From Gramella jeungdoensis (lineage in GTDB: Bacteria > Bacteroidota > Bacteroidia > Flavobacteriales > Flavobacteriaceae): a DNA stretch of 64,000 bases. The stretch spans positions 496,001-560,000 of the forward strand of contig NZ_JAMSCK010000001.1 of assembly GCF_023805255.1 (NCBI RefSeq), read 5' to 3'. Both the position numbers and the translations under genes were made by a program. Shown one piece after another: positions 35,981 through 44,617 of this stretch (its first letter is position 1; the number at the start of each line of letters is the position of its first letter). The notes beneath the pieces are model-generated. The model was not told the DNA's origin. It saw only the letters and a list, made by a program, of their open reading frames with translations, and did not search any database.

Positions 35981-37153
35981 TTATGTTTTTCTAAATAATG
36001 AGATCAACCCAAGTATTGGGCCTAAAGCAAGGATGATATACAGGAAAACGGGGTTCAGTTGTGTTGATAGCAGATTAAGCAATTGAATGCTAACAATGGT
36101 AATAGAAAAACCTACACAATTCACTATTGTGAGTGCAGTTCCTCTGGATTCCGGTGGAGTATTCTGTGCTACAAGGGTAGAGAAGAGGGGGGAATCGGCA
36201 ACCACCACAAGTCCCCAGAAAATAAGAAAGGCAATTAGCAGGATCTGTGAATTCATTATGAATACCAGGGGAGAAATAAGACAGCATAAGCCTGATAGAA
36301 ATAGGGCAGAACCGGCTGTGTTTTTGGTTCCGAAGCTTTCGGAAATATAACCTCCGATCATACATGCCAGACCTCCCAAACCGATTATAAGAAATGAGAT
36401 TAGGGAGATACTGAATTCTGCTTCTGCGTGAATTGTTTTAAAATAAGTTAGGATCACGGGGACAAATGCCCAGAAAGCATATAATTCCCACATATGCCCG
36501 AAATATCCAAATGCGGCTGATCGAAAATCACTATTTCGAAAGACCTTATAAGCCAGGCTTAGATCGGGTTTGTGTCTTTTAGTTCGATAAGGCCCATCGG
36601 GTACCAATGATAAAATGAGTAAGCCTCCTAATCCTGCCAGTAAGGATGTGAAAATGATGACCGACCTCCATTCCAGCCGAATGCTTCCTGAAATCTCTTT
36701 CAATAAATGCGGAAAGGCAGTGCCTATAACGAGTGCGCCAACCAAATAACCAAGAGATCTTCCAAGACCTTTATCGAAATAGTCTGCAGCTATCTTCATT
36801 CCTACGGGGTAGATCCCTGCCAGAGAAAAACCGGTTAGAAAACGAAAAATAATTAAGGTGATCAGATCGTTGCTTTCCAGTAATATTCCAAGGTTAAAAA
36901 ATGCACCAAATAATGCACATACCAAGAATACTTTTGAGGGGGAGAACCTGTCTGAAATAGTAAGAAAAGCAAAGCTTAACGTGCCGCTAATAAATCCGAA
37001 CTGAACTGCAGAGGTAAGATGCCCCAGAGCTTGAGCTTTGAGATCAAAACTGAGCAGAAGATCGTTCATAACCCCATTCCCCGCAAACCAGAGGGAAGTG
37101 CAGCAGAATTGTGCAAATACTATTACAGGTAATATAGATCTTCTATCAGCCAA
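35981..37153 (-). CDS. MFS transporter
   Basis: A 390-residue protein with about 12 hydrophobic helices and MFS landmarks such as FLTGFSLAGIYPVGMKIAADYF (helix 4-5 region), SDRFSPSKVF (A-motif loop), and QNTPPESRGTALTIVNCVGF. It looks like the CynX/nitrate-type branch, substrate unknown. The start is TTG at 37153 (M-A-D-R-R-S-I-L-P); the next ATG would remove most of the first helix. Last gene of a five-gene minus-strand operon, 5 nt after the cupin gene. Confidence 0.85.
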   Translation of the reverse strand: MADRRSILPVIVFAQFCCTSLWFAGNGVMNDLLLSFDLKAQALGHLTSAVQFGFISGTLSFAFLTISDRFSPSKVFLVCALFGAFFNLGILLESNDLITLIIFRFLTGFSLAGIYPVGMKIAADYFDKGLGRSLGYLVGALVIGTAFPHLLKEISGSIRLEWRSVIIFTSLLAGLGGLLILSLVPDGPYRTKRHKPDLSLAYKVFRNSDFRSAAFGYFGHMWELYAFWAFVPVILTYFKTIHAEAEFSISLISFLIIGLGGLACMIGGYISESFGTKNTAGSALFLSGLCCLISPLVFIMNSQILLIAFLIFWGLVVVADSPLFSTLVAQNTPPESRGTALTIVNCVGFSITIVSIQLLNLLSTQLNPVFLYIILALGPILGLISLFRKT

Positions 37154-37158
37154 TTGAT

Positions 37159-37518
37159 TTAAATACGGTCTAATTTTTTACGTGAAAGGCTATGTTCAAT
37201 TCCTCCGGTGTGTTTGGTAGAAGCAGGCTCAAAAAGCATCACGTGAACTTCCTCTTCTGCAATGGGTTTGTGATCAACTCCACGGGGAACGATAAAGAAT
37301 TCATTCTCATTTAATTCAACCAACCGGTCGCGGAATTCTATTTTCAATTTTCCTTTCACGATGAAGAACATTTCGTCTTCATCTTCGTGAGAATGCCAGA
37401 TGAATTCACCTTTAAGTTTTGCCAGTTTTACCTGCTGACCATTTAATTCCCCTACTATTCTGGGGTTCCAGTGATCGGTGAATTTCTTCAATTTCTCAGC
37501 TATATTGACTTTTTCCAT
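37159..37518 (-). CDS. Cupin domain protein
   Basis: A 119-residue single-domain cupin with both motifs: WHSHEDEDEMFFIVKGKLKIEF (H-x-H...E) and ENEFFIVPRGVDHKPIA (motif 2 His). All metal ligands are present, so it probably binds a divalent metal. Such small cupins are either sugar/small-molecule binders or dioxygenase-like; no function can be chosen. Sits 4 nt after the NTF2-like gene. Confidence 0.85.
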   Translation of the reverse strand: MEKVNIAEKLKKFTDHWNPRIVGELNGQQVKLAKLKGEFIWHSHEDEDEMFFIVKGKLKIEFRDRLVELNENEFFIVPRGVDHKPIAEEEVHVMLFEPASTKHTGGIEHSLSRKKLDRI

Positions 37519-37522
37519 GTCT

Positions 37523-38017
37523 CTATTCCGGATTTTGATGATCGTAGCTCAATACTCTTTTCAGTATCCATTCATCATTTTCGAGTAACCATACATGGGT
37601 GAATTTTGCCTTGCTGGTCATATAAAGCTCTTTGTTAGGCTCTTTGATAAAAAAGTCATGAGTTCCTTTCTGGATGGCACCATAAAGCTTTCCGTTGTGG
37701 TAAAGCGGAAATACCTTCAGGCTTCCTTTGCGAAGTTTACGTATAGGTTTCTTGTCCGGGTTTCCACAAATATTATTTCTCACGGCCGTAAGAAAATCCT
37801 CTTTATTAGTACTTAAACCACCCTGGTCGTGATAAAACTCGAGGTCTTCGCTAATAAAATCTTCGAATTCTGAAATTCTGCATTTATCAAAACCTTCTTT
37901 AAAAAGAAGGCTGTCTTTCCTTTGTAGTTCTTTATAAAGATCAGATTCCACTGGCACCTGAGAAAAATTAGGTGTGTAACTAGCAAGAAGTAAAATAAAA
38001 ATGATAATCTTTTTCAT
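37523..38017 (-). CDS. Secreted DUF4440/NTF2-like protein
   Basis: A 164-residue protein with a signal peptide (MKKIIIFILLLASYTPNFSQ). It fits the DUF4440 cone fold: LYKELQRKDSLLFKEGFDKC at the start, FEDFISEDLEFYHDQGG (the D-x-x-F-x-x-D-Q region), STNKEDFLTAVRNNICG, and a C-terminal strand set ending ENDEWILKRVLSYDHQ. Ligand unknown. Middle gene of the five-gene operon. Confidence 0.78.
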   Translation of the reverse strand: MKKIIIFILLLASYTPNFSQVPVESDLYKELQRKDSLLFKEGFDKCRISEFEDFISEDLEFYHDQGGLSTNKEDFLTAVRNNICGNPDKKPIRKLRKGSLKVFPLYHNGKLYGAIQKGTHDFFIKEPNKELYMTSKAKFTHVWLLENDEWILKRVLSYDHQNPE

Positions 38018-38032
38018 CGGTGAATTGAAATT

Positions 38033-38725
38033 TTAGCCAGGAAAAACATCAGATCTTTTAAAGGTCTTTTTCTGGGAATGAATTTTATCGGAAATACCTG
38101 TAAGTATTAATTCGGAATCATTTACTTCTACATGCCATCTTTCCAATGCTTTATTAGAATCTTCCGGAATAAAAGTTAACTCGGGTTTGTGCGCATTAAT
38201 CTGCCAGATGCCGGAAGTCATAATACCATTTACATCACTTAATCTATATTCACGATCCCAACGAATAAATATCGAAGTTTTATTCCCGATCGGAACGACT
38301 TGGTCGTTAATTGAAGTTAACTTCCAGGCACCATATAATTTATCAAATGTCGCCATAGGTTTTTCTGTTATTCTTTTTAATAGAACAGTAACCATAGCTC
38401 CCTCTTCGTTTCTTTCCCACCGCATCATTTCATCTTCAAATTTAATCCTGAAGGGGCCAAAAGGGTTTTTCAATCCATTTGTTTCGAGAGGAAGAAATTC
38501 ACCTGCCTCAGCGTTATAATGCCAGGTTCCTGCTGAATTAGTAATTCCGCCATTTCCAGAAGTATAAGTGTTATCCTTTCCTATATGGAACCATTTGGCT
38601 ATCGGAGTCATTTGTTGCTCCCCTACATTTACACTTGTAACTTGCCAAAGACCCGAAATTTCCTGTGATTTTGATGAAAAGGAGAATAATATTAAAAAAG
38701 TGAAAATGAATAATTTACTGTTCAT
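38033..38725 (-). CDS. Secreted protein with two lipocalin-like repeats
   Basis: A 230-residue protein with a signal peptide (about residues 1-20). Two similar halves are visible: ISGLWQVTSVNVGEQQM with TSGNGGITNSAGTWHYN, and LYGAWKLTSINDQVVP with LSDVNGIMTSGIWQIN. Each has the G-x-W start and the S-G/A-x-W strand of lipocalin-like domains, so the gene appears to be an internal duplication. Ligand unknown. Second gene of the operon, 25 nt after the esterase. Confidence 0.65.
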   Translation of the reverse strand: MNSKLFIFTFLILFSFSSKSQEISGLWQVTSVNVGEQQMTPIAKWFHIGKDNTYTSGNGGITNSAGTWHYNAEAGEFLPLETNGLKNPFGPFRIKFEDEMMRWERNEEGAMVTVLLKRITEKPMATFDKLYGAWKLTSINDQVVPIGNKTSIFIRWDREYRLSDVNGIMTSGIWQINAHKPELTFIPEDSNKALERWHVEVNDSELILTGISDKIHSQKKTFKRSDVFPG

Positions 38726-38750
38726 AAAATTAATAATTGATTTAAAAGAT

Positions 38751-39554
38751 TTACTTCATTAACCAGATAAAGGTTTCGGGGAAATTCCTACTCCACATGG
38801 CTTCATTATGTTCCCCGCCGGGGACAAGCTTTAATTGATATTTTTCAGGCTTTAGATCTTTCATTTTTAGGATATCGATCATTTTATTAAGGTCAGGAAC
38901 CATCTCTTCAGATTCTTTATCTCCAACCAGGAAATAAAACTTTGTTTGATCATTGATTTGCGCTTCTTTAGAAAATTCATAAATCTGGTCGCTAAACCAA
39001 AAGGAAGGGGAATAGACTCCAGCTTTGCCAAATGTTTCAGGATGTTTCAGTGCAGCATAGAATGAAATAAGTCCACCCAGAGAGGAGCCAAATATTGCTG
39101 TGTTCTTTTGGTCAGGTATAGTTCTAAAGGTTTTATCTATATGAGGTTTTAAGGTCGAAATTATAAAGTCTACATAATCAGCTCCTTCGCCTCCTCCATA
39201 TTTCTCATTTGGAAAGGGGGTAAGTTCGGCTAGTCTTTTGTCACCACCATGCTCGATCCCCACAATGATGGATTCCGGATTTGAGATGCTGTCAAGGGCT
39301 TCGTCCACTTTCCATTCCCCGGCAAAAGAAGTTTCCTTATCAAAAAGATTCTGTGCGTCATGCATATAGATAACAGGATATCTATTATCAGAATTTTCAT
39401 ATGATTTTGGGAGATAGATCCAGATCTTTTTGATCGTGTCCAGCTGTGGGGCTTCGATCTCGAAGGTTTTTACCTGAGGGGAAGCCGTGCTTTGCGCATA
39501 TCCGGATGAAATAAATAGCAAAAATATATTTAACAGCAGATATTTATTTTTCAT
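38751..39554 (-). CDS. Secreted alpha/beta hydrolase of the esterase D family
   Basis: A 267-residue protein with a signal peptide (MKNKYLLLNIFLLFISSGYAQ). It has the putative-esterase (PF00756-type) order: RYPVIYMHDAQNLFD, IVGIEHGG (oxyanion strand), nucleophile Ser in FGSSLGGLIS, Asp in FLVGDKESEE and His in PGGEHNEAMW. Members include siderophore and carbohydrate esterases; a Fes/IroE-type siderophore esterase role is possible but not shown. First gene of the five-gene operon and the nearest gene to the TonB receptor upstream, from which a terminator separates it. Confidence 0.85.
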   Translation of the reverse strand: MKNKYLLLNIFLLFISSGYAQSTASPQVKTFEIEAPQLDTIKKIWIYLPKSYENSDNRYPVIYMHDAQNLFDKETSFAGEWKVDEALDSISNPESIIVGIEHGGDKRLAELTPFPNEKYGGGEGADYVDFIISTLKPHIDKTFRTIPDQKNTAIFGSSLGGLISFYAALKHPETFGKAGVYSPSFWFSDQIYEFSKEAQINDQTKFYFLVGDKESEEMVPDLNKMIDILKMKDLKPEKYQLKLVPGGEHNEAMWSRNFPETFIWLMK

Positions 39555-39659
39555 GAACAGAATTTGAATATGATCTCAAATTTAATAATAGCCTGATCTA
39601 ATAGAGTGATTTTTTTAAAAAACTATTAATAGTTTTATTTTCAAAGAGTTTTATTAAAA

Positions 39660-39688
39660 ATAAAGACAGCCGGAAATGTCCGGCTGTC
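39660..39688 (-). terminator. Intrinsic terminator of the TonB-receptor gene
   Basis: GACAGCCGGA and TCCGGCTGTC form a perfect 10-bp stem with a 4-nt loop; on the minus strand it is followed by TTTATTTTT. It lies 30 nt after the receptor stop. Confidence 0.9.
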
Positions 39689-39717
39689 TATTTTAAAATA
39701 ACTTGAGTTATTCAGAT

Positions 39718-42345
39718 CTAAAACTGGTAATTCAGTCCTATGCTGAAGTTGGTACCTAACTGACCCATTTGCTGTACTTCAGAAGAATATAAGAATCTTC
39801 CTCCGGCACCGGCAGTATTTGTTGAAGGCAGGGTGATATCCGGGTACACATCAAAAATGTTGTTGATCATACCATTAATACTCAGCCTGTCAGTAAAATT
39901 ATAAGCTGCTCTTAAATCGGTAACAATTTTAGCATCAAGTTCCTGGTCTGTTCCTCCAGATTCCGGAGCTGTTACAGTTACAGTTCCAAAACGTGTATTG
40001 TTCAACTCAAGGTCCCATTTACCAACTTCCTGGGATAATCCTAGGATGATCTTTGATTTTGGTCTTGAATTGGTGATCAAACCTCTTTCTTCACGGGCAA
40101 AAATATTATACCCGTTCTGTGCTAAAGGTCCTGGTGTGGAGATAGCGTTAATTTCAGTTTCATTGAAATTCGCTCCTAAAGTGGCTTTAAAACCCTCAAA
40201 GGTATCATAGTTCAAAACGATATCGGCACCTCTTGTCCTCGTATCACCTGCATTTATAAAGAACTGTACTGCCACGACATTATTATCCTCAAGGATCTGT
40301 TCAACAGAATTGGTTGTGGTAGGATCTCCATCTTCACCAATTTGCGAAGAGAAAAGGATCCTGTCATCAACATTTATCTGATAGAAATCAACGGAACCAT
40401 AAAAGTGTCTTGAGAATTTGTAAGTGATACCAGCCGAAAAGTTTTGAGAAGTTTCGGCAAACAGGTTTGGTACACCCAGGGCCTGTACAGCCGGGCTGTT
40501 ATTGGCCAAAGTTCCCTGTAATAATGGTTCGCTTGAACCTGCAACAATTATGTACTGGCTGTTTGTTAAGTGCCTCTGGTGTAAGGTAGGTGCCCTGAAA
40601 CCGGTGCTGTAAGAACCACGAATAGCTCCATTTTGTCCTATTTTAAAACGGCCGTTCACTTTCCATGAAAAGTTATCTCCAAAATCCGAGAAATCTTCAT
40701 ATCTACCAGCAACACCTAAAAGTAAAGCTTCGGTAATATCGTAATCTAACTGGGCATATGCCGCAAAGTTATTCCTATCCCAGCTTCCGGCCTCGGCAGG
40801 TTTAATACCGGCGAAAGAATCTGAACCTCCTTTATAGTAAGATCGTTTATCTCCTTCATAAGCGTCGAAATATTCCTTTTTGTATTCCAGTCCCATTGCT
40901 ACGTTAATGTTTTCGGCAAGAATTCCGTTAATGTCAAGGTTTCCTATGACATTTTGAAGGCGATAACCCCCAGGATGGAATGTGGTTGGTGAAGTGCCAT
41001 TATCAGCCAAATAATCTCTGTTCACTGAATTATTTACAGTATAAAAAACAGAGTTTGCCCCATATGTCGCACTTATATCTGCACCCCAGGTGTCTCCTAA
41101 GGCATATTCAAGACCTAACGCATTAATATGGTCATCAATTTCAGTTTCAAAGGTAGGCTGATAGCCTAGAAAGTCTTCGGGTCTGGTTAGAAAACCTGCA
41201 TCTGCCACGCCTCTCCGCCAGTAAGGAGCTCTGTAATATGCAAAACTACGACCTGTTCTGGTAGTATATCCATGGAAAGAATAAAGTTTGCCATTTTCTC
41301 CAACAGGATGTCCAAGGTTAACAAAAAGATCTTTTTTCTCCATATCGGGCTGTCCCACCTTCATTCCAAGATCAGGATTGTCCATGGCCCACTGTACTTC
41401 ATTTGGACGTGCATCTGGAGGCAGATCATCCGTTCCAGGGGTGCCTGCTCTGTTCGTTAATTTTTGGTTGTAGTATCCCAGGGTAAGATTTGCATATCCG
41501 TTGTTTCCAAAATTGAAGGCCGTATTAAGGTCTGAAGAGAAATTAAAACCATCTCCTTCAGAAGTGATGCCGGTATTGGCATTGAAAGTTGAGTATTGTA
41601 CATCTTCTTTTAGAACCATGTTGATAACACCAGCGATCGCATCTGAACCATACTGAGCGGAGGCACCGTCTCTTAATACTTCCACGTTCGCTATTGCAGC
41701 CGTCGGGATACTTTTTAAATCAACTCCAACTTCTCCTTTTCCTGGAGTACGGTTCAGATATACCTGGGCACTCTGATTTTTTCTTTTACCGTTTACAAGT
41801 ACCAGGGTTCTACTTGGGCCTAAACCTCTTAAATCGGCAGGATCATAATGTGCGGTGGCATCTGATATGGCCTGGTTCTGAGCATTAAAAGAAGGAACCT
41901 TAAAGGTTAACATTCTCTCTATTGTAGGTTTTCCACTAGCTGTTATCTCTTCTGCCGTAAAATTATCTATGGCATTTGCAGATTCCAGGATAGTTCTTGG
42001 TTTGGTTCGGTTACCGGTAACTACTACTTCATCGAGCCCAAACCCGGATTCTACAAGAGTAATTACAATTTCCTGATCTGAAGAAGTAACGGTTTGCTCC
42101 TTCTTTTCATAACCAACATACGAAGCGATCAGGGTAGCCGGAAGCTCTGTAACTTCGAATTCGAAATTTCCGGTTTCATCGGTTGTGGTTCCATTAGCAG
42201 TTCCTTTTTCCTGAATGGTTGCAAAGGGAATCCCTTCGCCTTTTTCATTCAGTAATTTTCCCGAGATCGGCTCTTGTGCCCATGTAGTTAAGGGGATGAG
42301 CATGAGCAAAGTGAGGAATTTTAAATTAGTGATTTTTGTTAACAT
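39718..42345 (-). CDS. TonB-dependent outer-membrane receptor with N-terminal carboxypeptidase-regulatory domain
   Basis: An 875-residue protein: signal peptide (to about residue 23, TTWAQ), a carboxypeptidase-regulatory-like domain (about 27-105, ISGKLLNEKGEGIPFATIQE), a TonB box/plug beginning LDEVVVTGNR and including DLRGLGPSRTLVLVNGKR and LRDGASAQYGSDAIAGVIN, and a 22-strand barrel to the final aromatic residue (GLNYQF). No SusD partner is present, and the type resembles receptors for iron complexes or other small ligands rather than polysaccharides. Divergent from the S9 peptidase gene. Confidence 0.93.
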   Translation of the reverse strand: MLTKITNLKFLTLLMLIPLTTWAQEPISGKLLNEKGEGIPFATIQEKGTANGTTTDETGNFEFEVTELPATLIASYVGYEKKEQTVTSSDQEIVITLVESGFGLDEVVVTGNRTKPRTILESANAIDNFTAEEITASGKPTIERMLTFKVPSFNAQNQAISDATAHYDPADLRGLGPSRTLVLVNGKRKNQSAQVYLNRTPGKGEVGVDLKSIPTAAIANVEVLRDGASAQYGSDAIAGVINMVLKEDVQYSTFNANTGITSEGDGFNFSSDLNTAFNFGNNGYANLTLGYYNQKLTNRAGTPGTDDLPPDARPNEVQWAMDNPDLGMKVGQPDMEKKDLFVNLGHPVGENGKLYSFHGYTTRTGRSFAYYRAPYWRRGVADAGFLTRPEDFLGYQPTFETEIDDHINALGLEYALGDTWGADISATYGANSVFYTVNNSVNRDYLADNGTSPTTFHPGGYRLQNVIGNLDINGILAENINVAMGLEYKKEYFDAYEGDKRSYYKGGSDSFAGIKPAEAGSWDRNNFAAYAQLDYDITEALLLGVAGRYEDFSDFGDNFSWKVNGRFKIGQNGAIRGSYSTGFRAPTLHQRHLTNSQYIIVAGSSEPLLQGTLANNSPAVQALGVPNLFAETSQNFSAGITYKFSRHFYGSVDFYQINVDDRILFSSQIGEDGDPTTTNSVEQILEDNNVVAVQFFINAGDTRTRGADIVLNYDTFEGFKATLGANFNETEINAISTPGPLAQNGYNIFAREERGLITNSRPKSKIILGLSQEVGKWDLELNNTRFGTVTVTAPESGGTDQELDAKIVTDLRAAYNFTDRLSINGMINNIFDVYPDITLPSTNTAGAGGRFLYSSEVQQMGQLGTNFSIGLNYQF

Positions 42346-42571
42346 ATGAATTGATTTGTTTTAGTTAGTTTAACAATATTAGGTAAACTTTATGAAAAAT
42401 GGATTTTTTGGACTATTGTTTTATTAAAAATATAATTGAAGGAATTGTTTATAACTTTGAGTTTGAAAACCTTCGGTCTTGTATAATTTTTAACCGGGAT
42501 TAATAGGTAATGATCAAATTATTGTCTCTAACCTGCTATATTTAGCCTTGATTATTAAAATTTCAGCTTTT

Positions 42572-44617
42572 ATGTTACGAACTACTTTTACAATTTTTCT
42601 TCTCCTTATGGTAGCCAGCAGTTATTCCCAGGTTCAAAAGGATTTCGAATACCTTGATGTCTTTCAGTTGGAATATGCCGCAGATCCACAGATATCACCA
42701 AATGGTGATTATGTGGTATACCGGCGAACCGGTTTTGATATAATGAAAGACAGATCAAAAGGAAACCTTTGGATTGTGGGGATTGATAATCCTAAAATTC
42801 ATCATAAGCTAAGTACCCGGGAAGTAAATGAAAGCAATGCTCGCTGGTCCCCATCTGGCGATCGTATCGCTTTTGTAAGCAGTACCGATGAGGGCAGTGA
42901 GATCTATCTTTACTGGACAGAAACTGGAGCGATGGCCCGTCTCACCCAAATAGAAAATGCCCCTTCTTCTCTAGAATGGTCTCCTGATGGAAAATCAATT
43001 GCCTTTACCATGAAGGTAAATGCAAAGGCACCTGTGATTGCTAAAATGCCTGAAAAACCCGAAAAAGCAGAATGGGCCAAGGCCCCAAGGATCACTGACC
43101 GTCTGAAACATGAAGCCGATGGGAGCGGTTATATCAAACCCGGTTTTACTCATATTTTCACCATTCCTGCTGAAGGTGGGACAGCAAGACAACTTACGAG
43201 TGGTGATTTTAACCATTCAGGAAATCTTTCCTGGTCATCAGATGGCAGTAAAATATTCTTTTCTGCGAATCGAAATAAAGACTGGGAATACGATTTCAGG
43301 AACAGCGAAATATATTCTGTAGATGTCCAGAATGGAAACATAGATCAATTAACTGAGAGAAACGGTCCAGATTATTCTCCTGTAGTTTCTCCGAACGGTA
43401 AACATATAGCCTATCTTGGTTTTGAAGATAAGGTACAGACATATCAGACAGATAAATTACAGTTAATGAATATTGACGGGAGTGGGAAAAAGGTGATTTC
43501 TGTTGGTTTAGATCGCAGCATAAGTGACCCTGTCTGGGATGCCAAAAGCAAAGGACTTTATTTTAAATACAATGACCTGGGGGTTACCAAGATCGCCTAT
43601 ATGGGTCTTAATGGGAAAGTGACCGATATCACCGCAGATGTAGGGGGAACGAGTCTTGGAAGACCTTATGCAAGTGGAAGTTACAGTGTTTCCCGGGATG
43701 GAGAGATAGCTTATACGCTTAGCAGGTCAGACCGGCCCGCTGACGTTGCGGTCACTGAAAAAGGAGATAATAATACTCAGATTCTTACCGGCCTGAATGA
43801 AGACCTTTTAGCACACAGAAATCTGGGAAAAGTGGAGGAGATCTGGTATAAATCATCAGTAGATCAAAGAGATATCCAGGGTTGGATAGTCTATCCGCCG
43901 AACTTCGATGAAAATAAAACATATCCTTTACTGGTTGAAAATCATGGTGGGCCTATACTGAATTACGGACCTCATTTTTCGGCTGAGATCCAGTTATATG
44001 CTTCACAAGGCTATGTAGTGTTCTATCCAAACCCACGAGGAAGCACAAGCTATGGGGAGGAATTCGGAAATTTATTATACAACAATTACCCTGGAGAGGA
44101 TTATAATGATGTGATGGACGGGGTAGATGCGGTGATCGAAAAAGGCTTTATAGATACAAATGAACTGTTTGTAACTGGTGGTAGTGCCGGAGGAATTATG
44201 ACGGCATGGATAATTGGAAAAACCAATCGCTTTGCGGCCGCTGTTGTTGCGAAACCGGTAGTAAACTGGATAAGTAAGACCCTAGTAGCCGATAATTATT
44301 TTGGATATGCCGAATCCCGTTATCCGGGACAGCCGTGGGAAAATTTTGAAGGTTACTGGAAATTCTCTCCTTTATCTCTGGTAGGCAATGTAGAAACGCC
44401 TACAATGGTCATGGTGGGAATGGATGATCTAAGAACGCCTCCCAGTGAAGCTAAGCAGCTATATCATGCATTGAAACTAAGGAAAGTTGAAACGGTATTG
44501 GTAGAGATCCCGGAAGCCTCCCATGGAATTGCGGCAAGACCAAGCAATCTCATCACTAAGGTTGCGCACACCCTGGCATGGTTTGAAAAGTATAGGTCTG
44601 GGAGTAATCAGGATTGA
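42572..44617 (+). CDS. S9 family peptidase (dipeptidyl aminopeptidase/acylaminoacyl-peptidase-like), secreted
   Basis: A 681-residue protein; ATG 42572 gives MLRTTFTIFLLLMVASSYSQ, a signal peptide, while an upstream in-frame TTG lacks support. The N-terminal half is a beta-propeller (WSPSGDRIAFVSS, WSPDGKSIAF, WSSDGSKIFFSA, VSPNGKHIAYLG repeats); the C-terminal alpha/beta hydrolase domain has Ser in TGGSAGGIMTAW, Asp in VGMDDLRTPPSE and His in EASHGIAARPS. Role: removes short N-terminal peptides or acyl residues in the periplasm. Its end overlaps the end of the convergent kinase-like gene by 10 nt. Confidence 0.93.
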   Translation: MLRTTFTIFLLLMVASSYSQVQKDFEYLDVFQLEYAADPQISPNGDYVVYRRTGFDIMKDRSKGNLWIVGIDNPKIHHKLSTREVNESNARWSPSGDRIAFVSSTDEGSEIYLYWTETGAMARLTQIENAPSSLEWSPDGKSIAFTMKVNAKAPVIAKMPEKPEKAEWAKAPRITDRLKHEADGSGYIKPGFTHIFTIPAEGGTARQLTSGDFNHSGNLSWSSDGSKIFFSANRNKDWEYDFRNSEIYSVDVQNGNIDQLTERNGPDYSPVVSPNGKHIAYLGFEDKVQTYQTDKLQLMNIDGSGKKVISVGLDRSISDPVWDAKSKGLYFKYNDLGVTKIAYMGLNGKVTDITADVGGTSLGRPYASGSYSVSRDGEIAYTLSRSDRPADVAVTEKGDNNTQILTGLNEDLLAHRNLGKVEEIWYKSSVDQRDIQGWIVYPPNFDENKTYPLLVENHGGPILNYGPHFSAEIQLYASQGYVVFYPNPRGSTSYGEEFGNLLYNNYPGEDYNDVMDGVDAVIEKGFIDTNELFVTGGSAGGIMTAWIIGKTNRFAAAVVAKPVVNWISKTLVADNYFGYAESRYPGQPWENFEGYWKFSPLSLVGNVETPTMVMVGMDDLRTPPSEAKQLYHALKLRKVETVLVEIPEASHGIAARPSNLITKVAHTLAWFEKYRSGSNQD

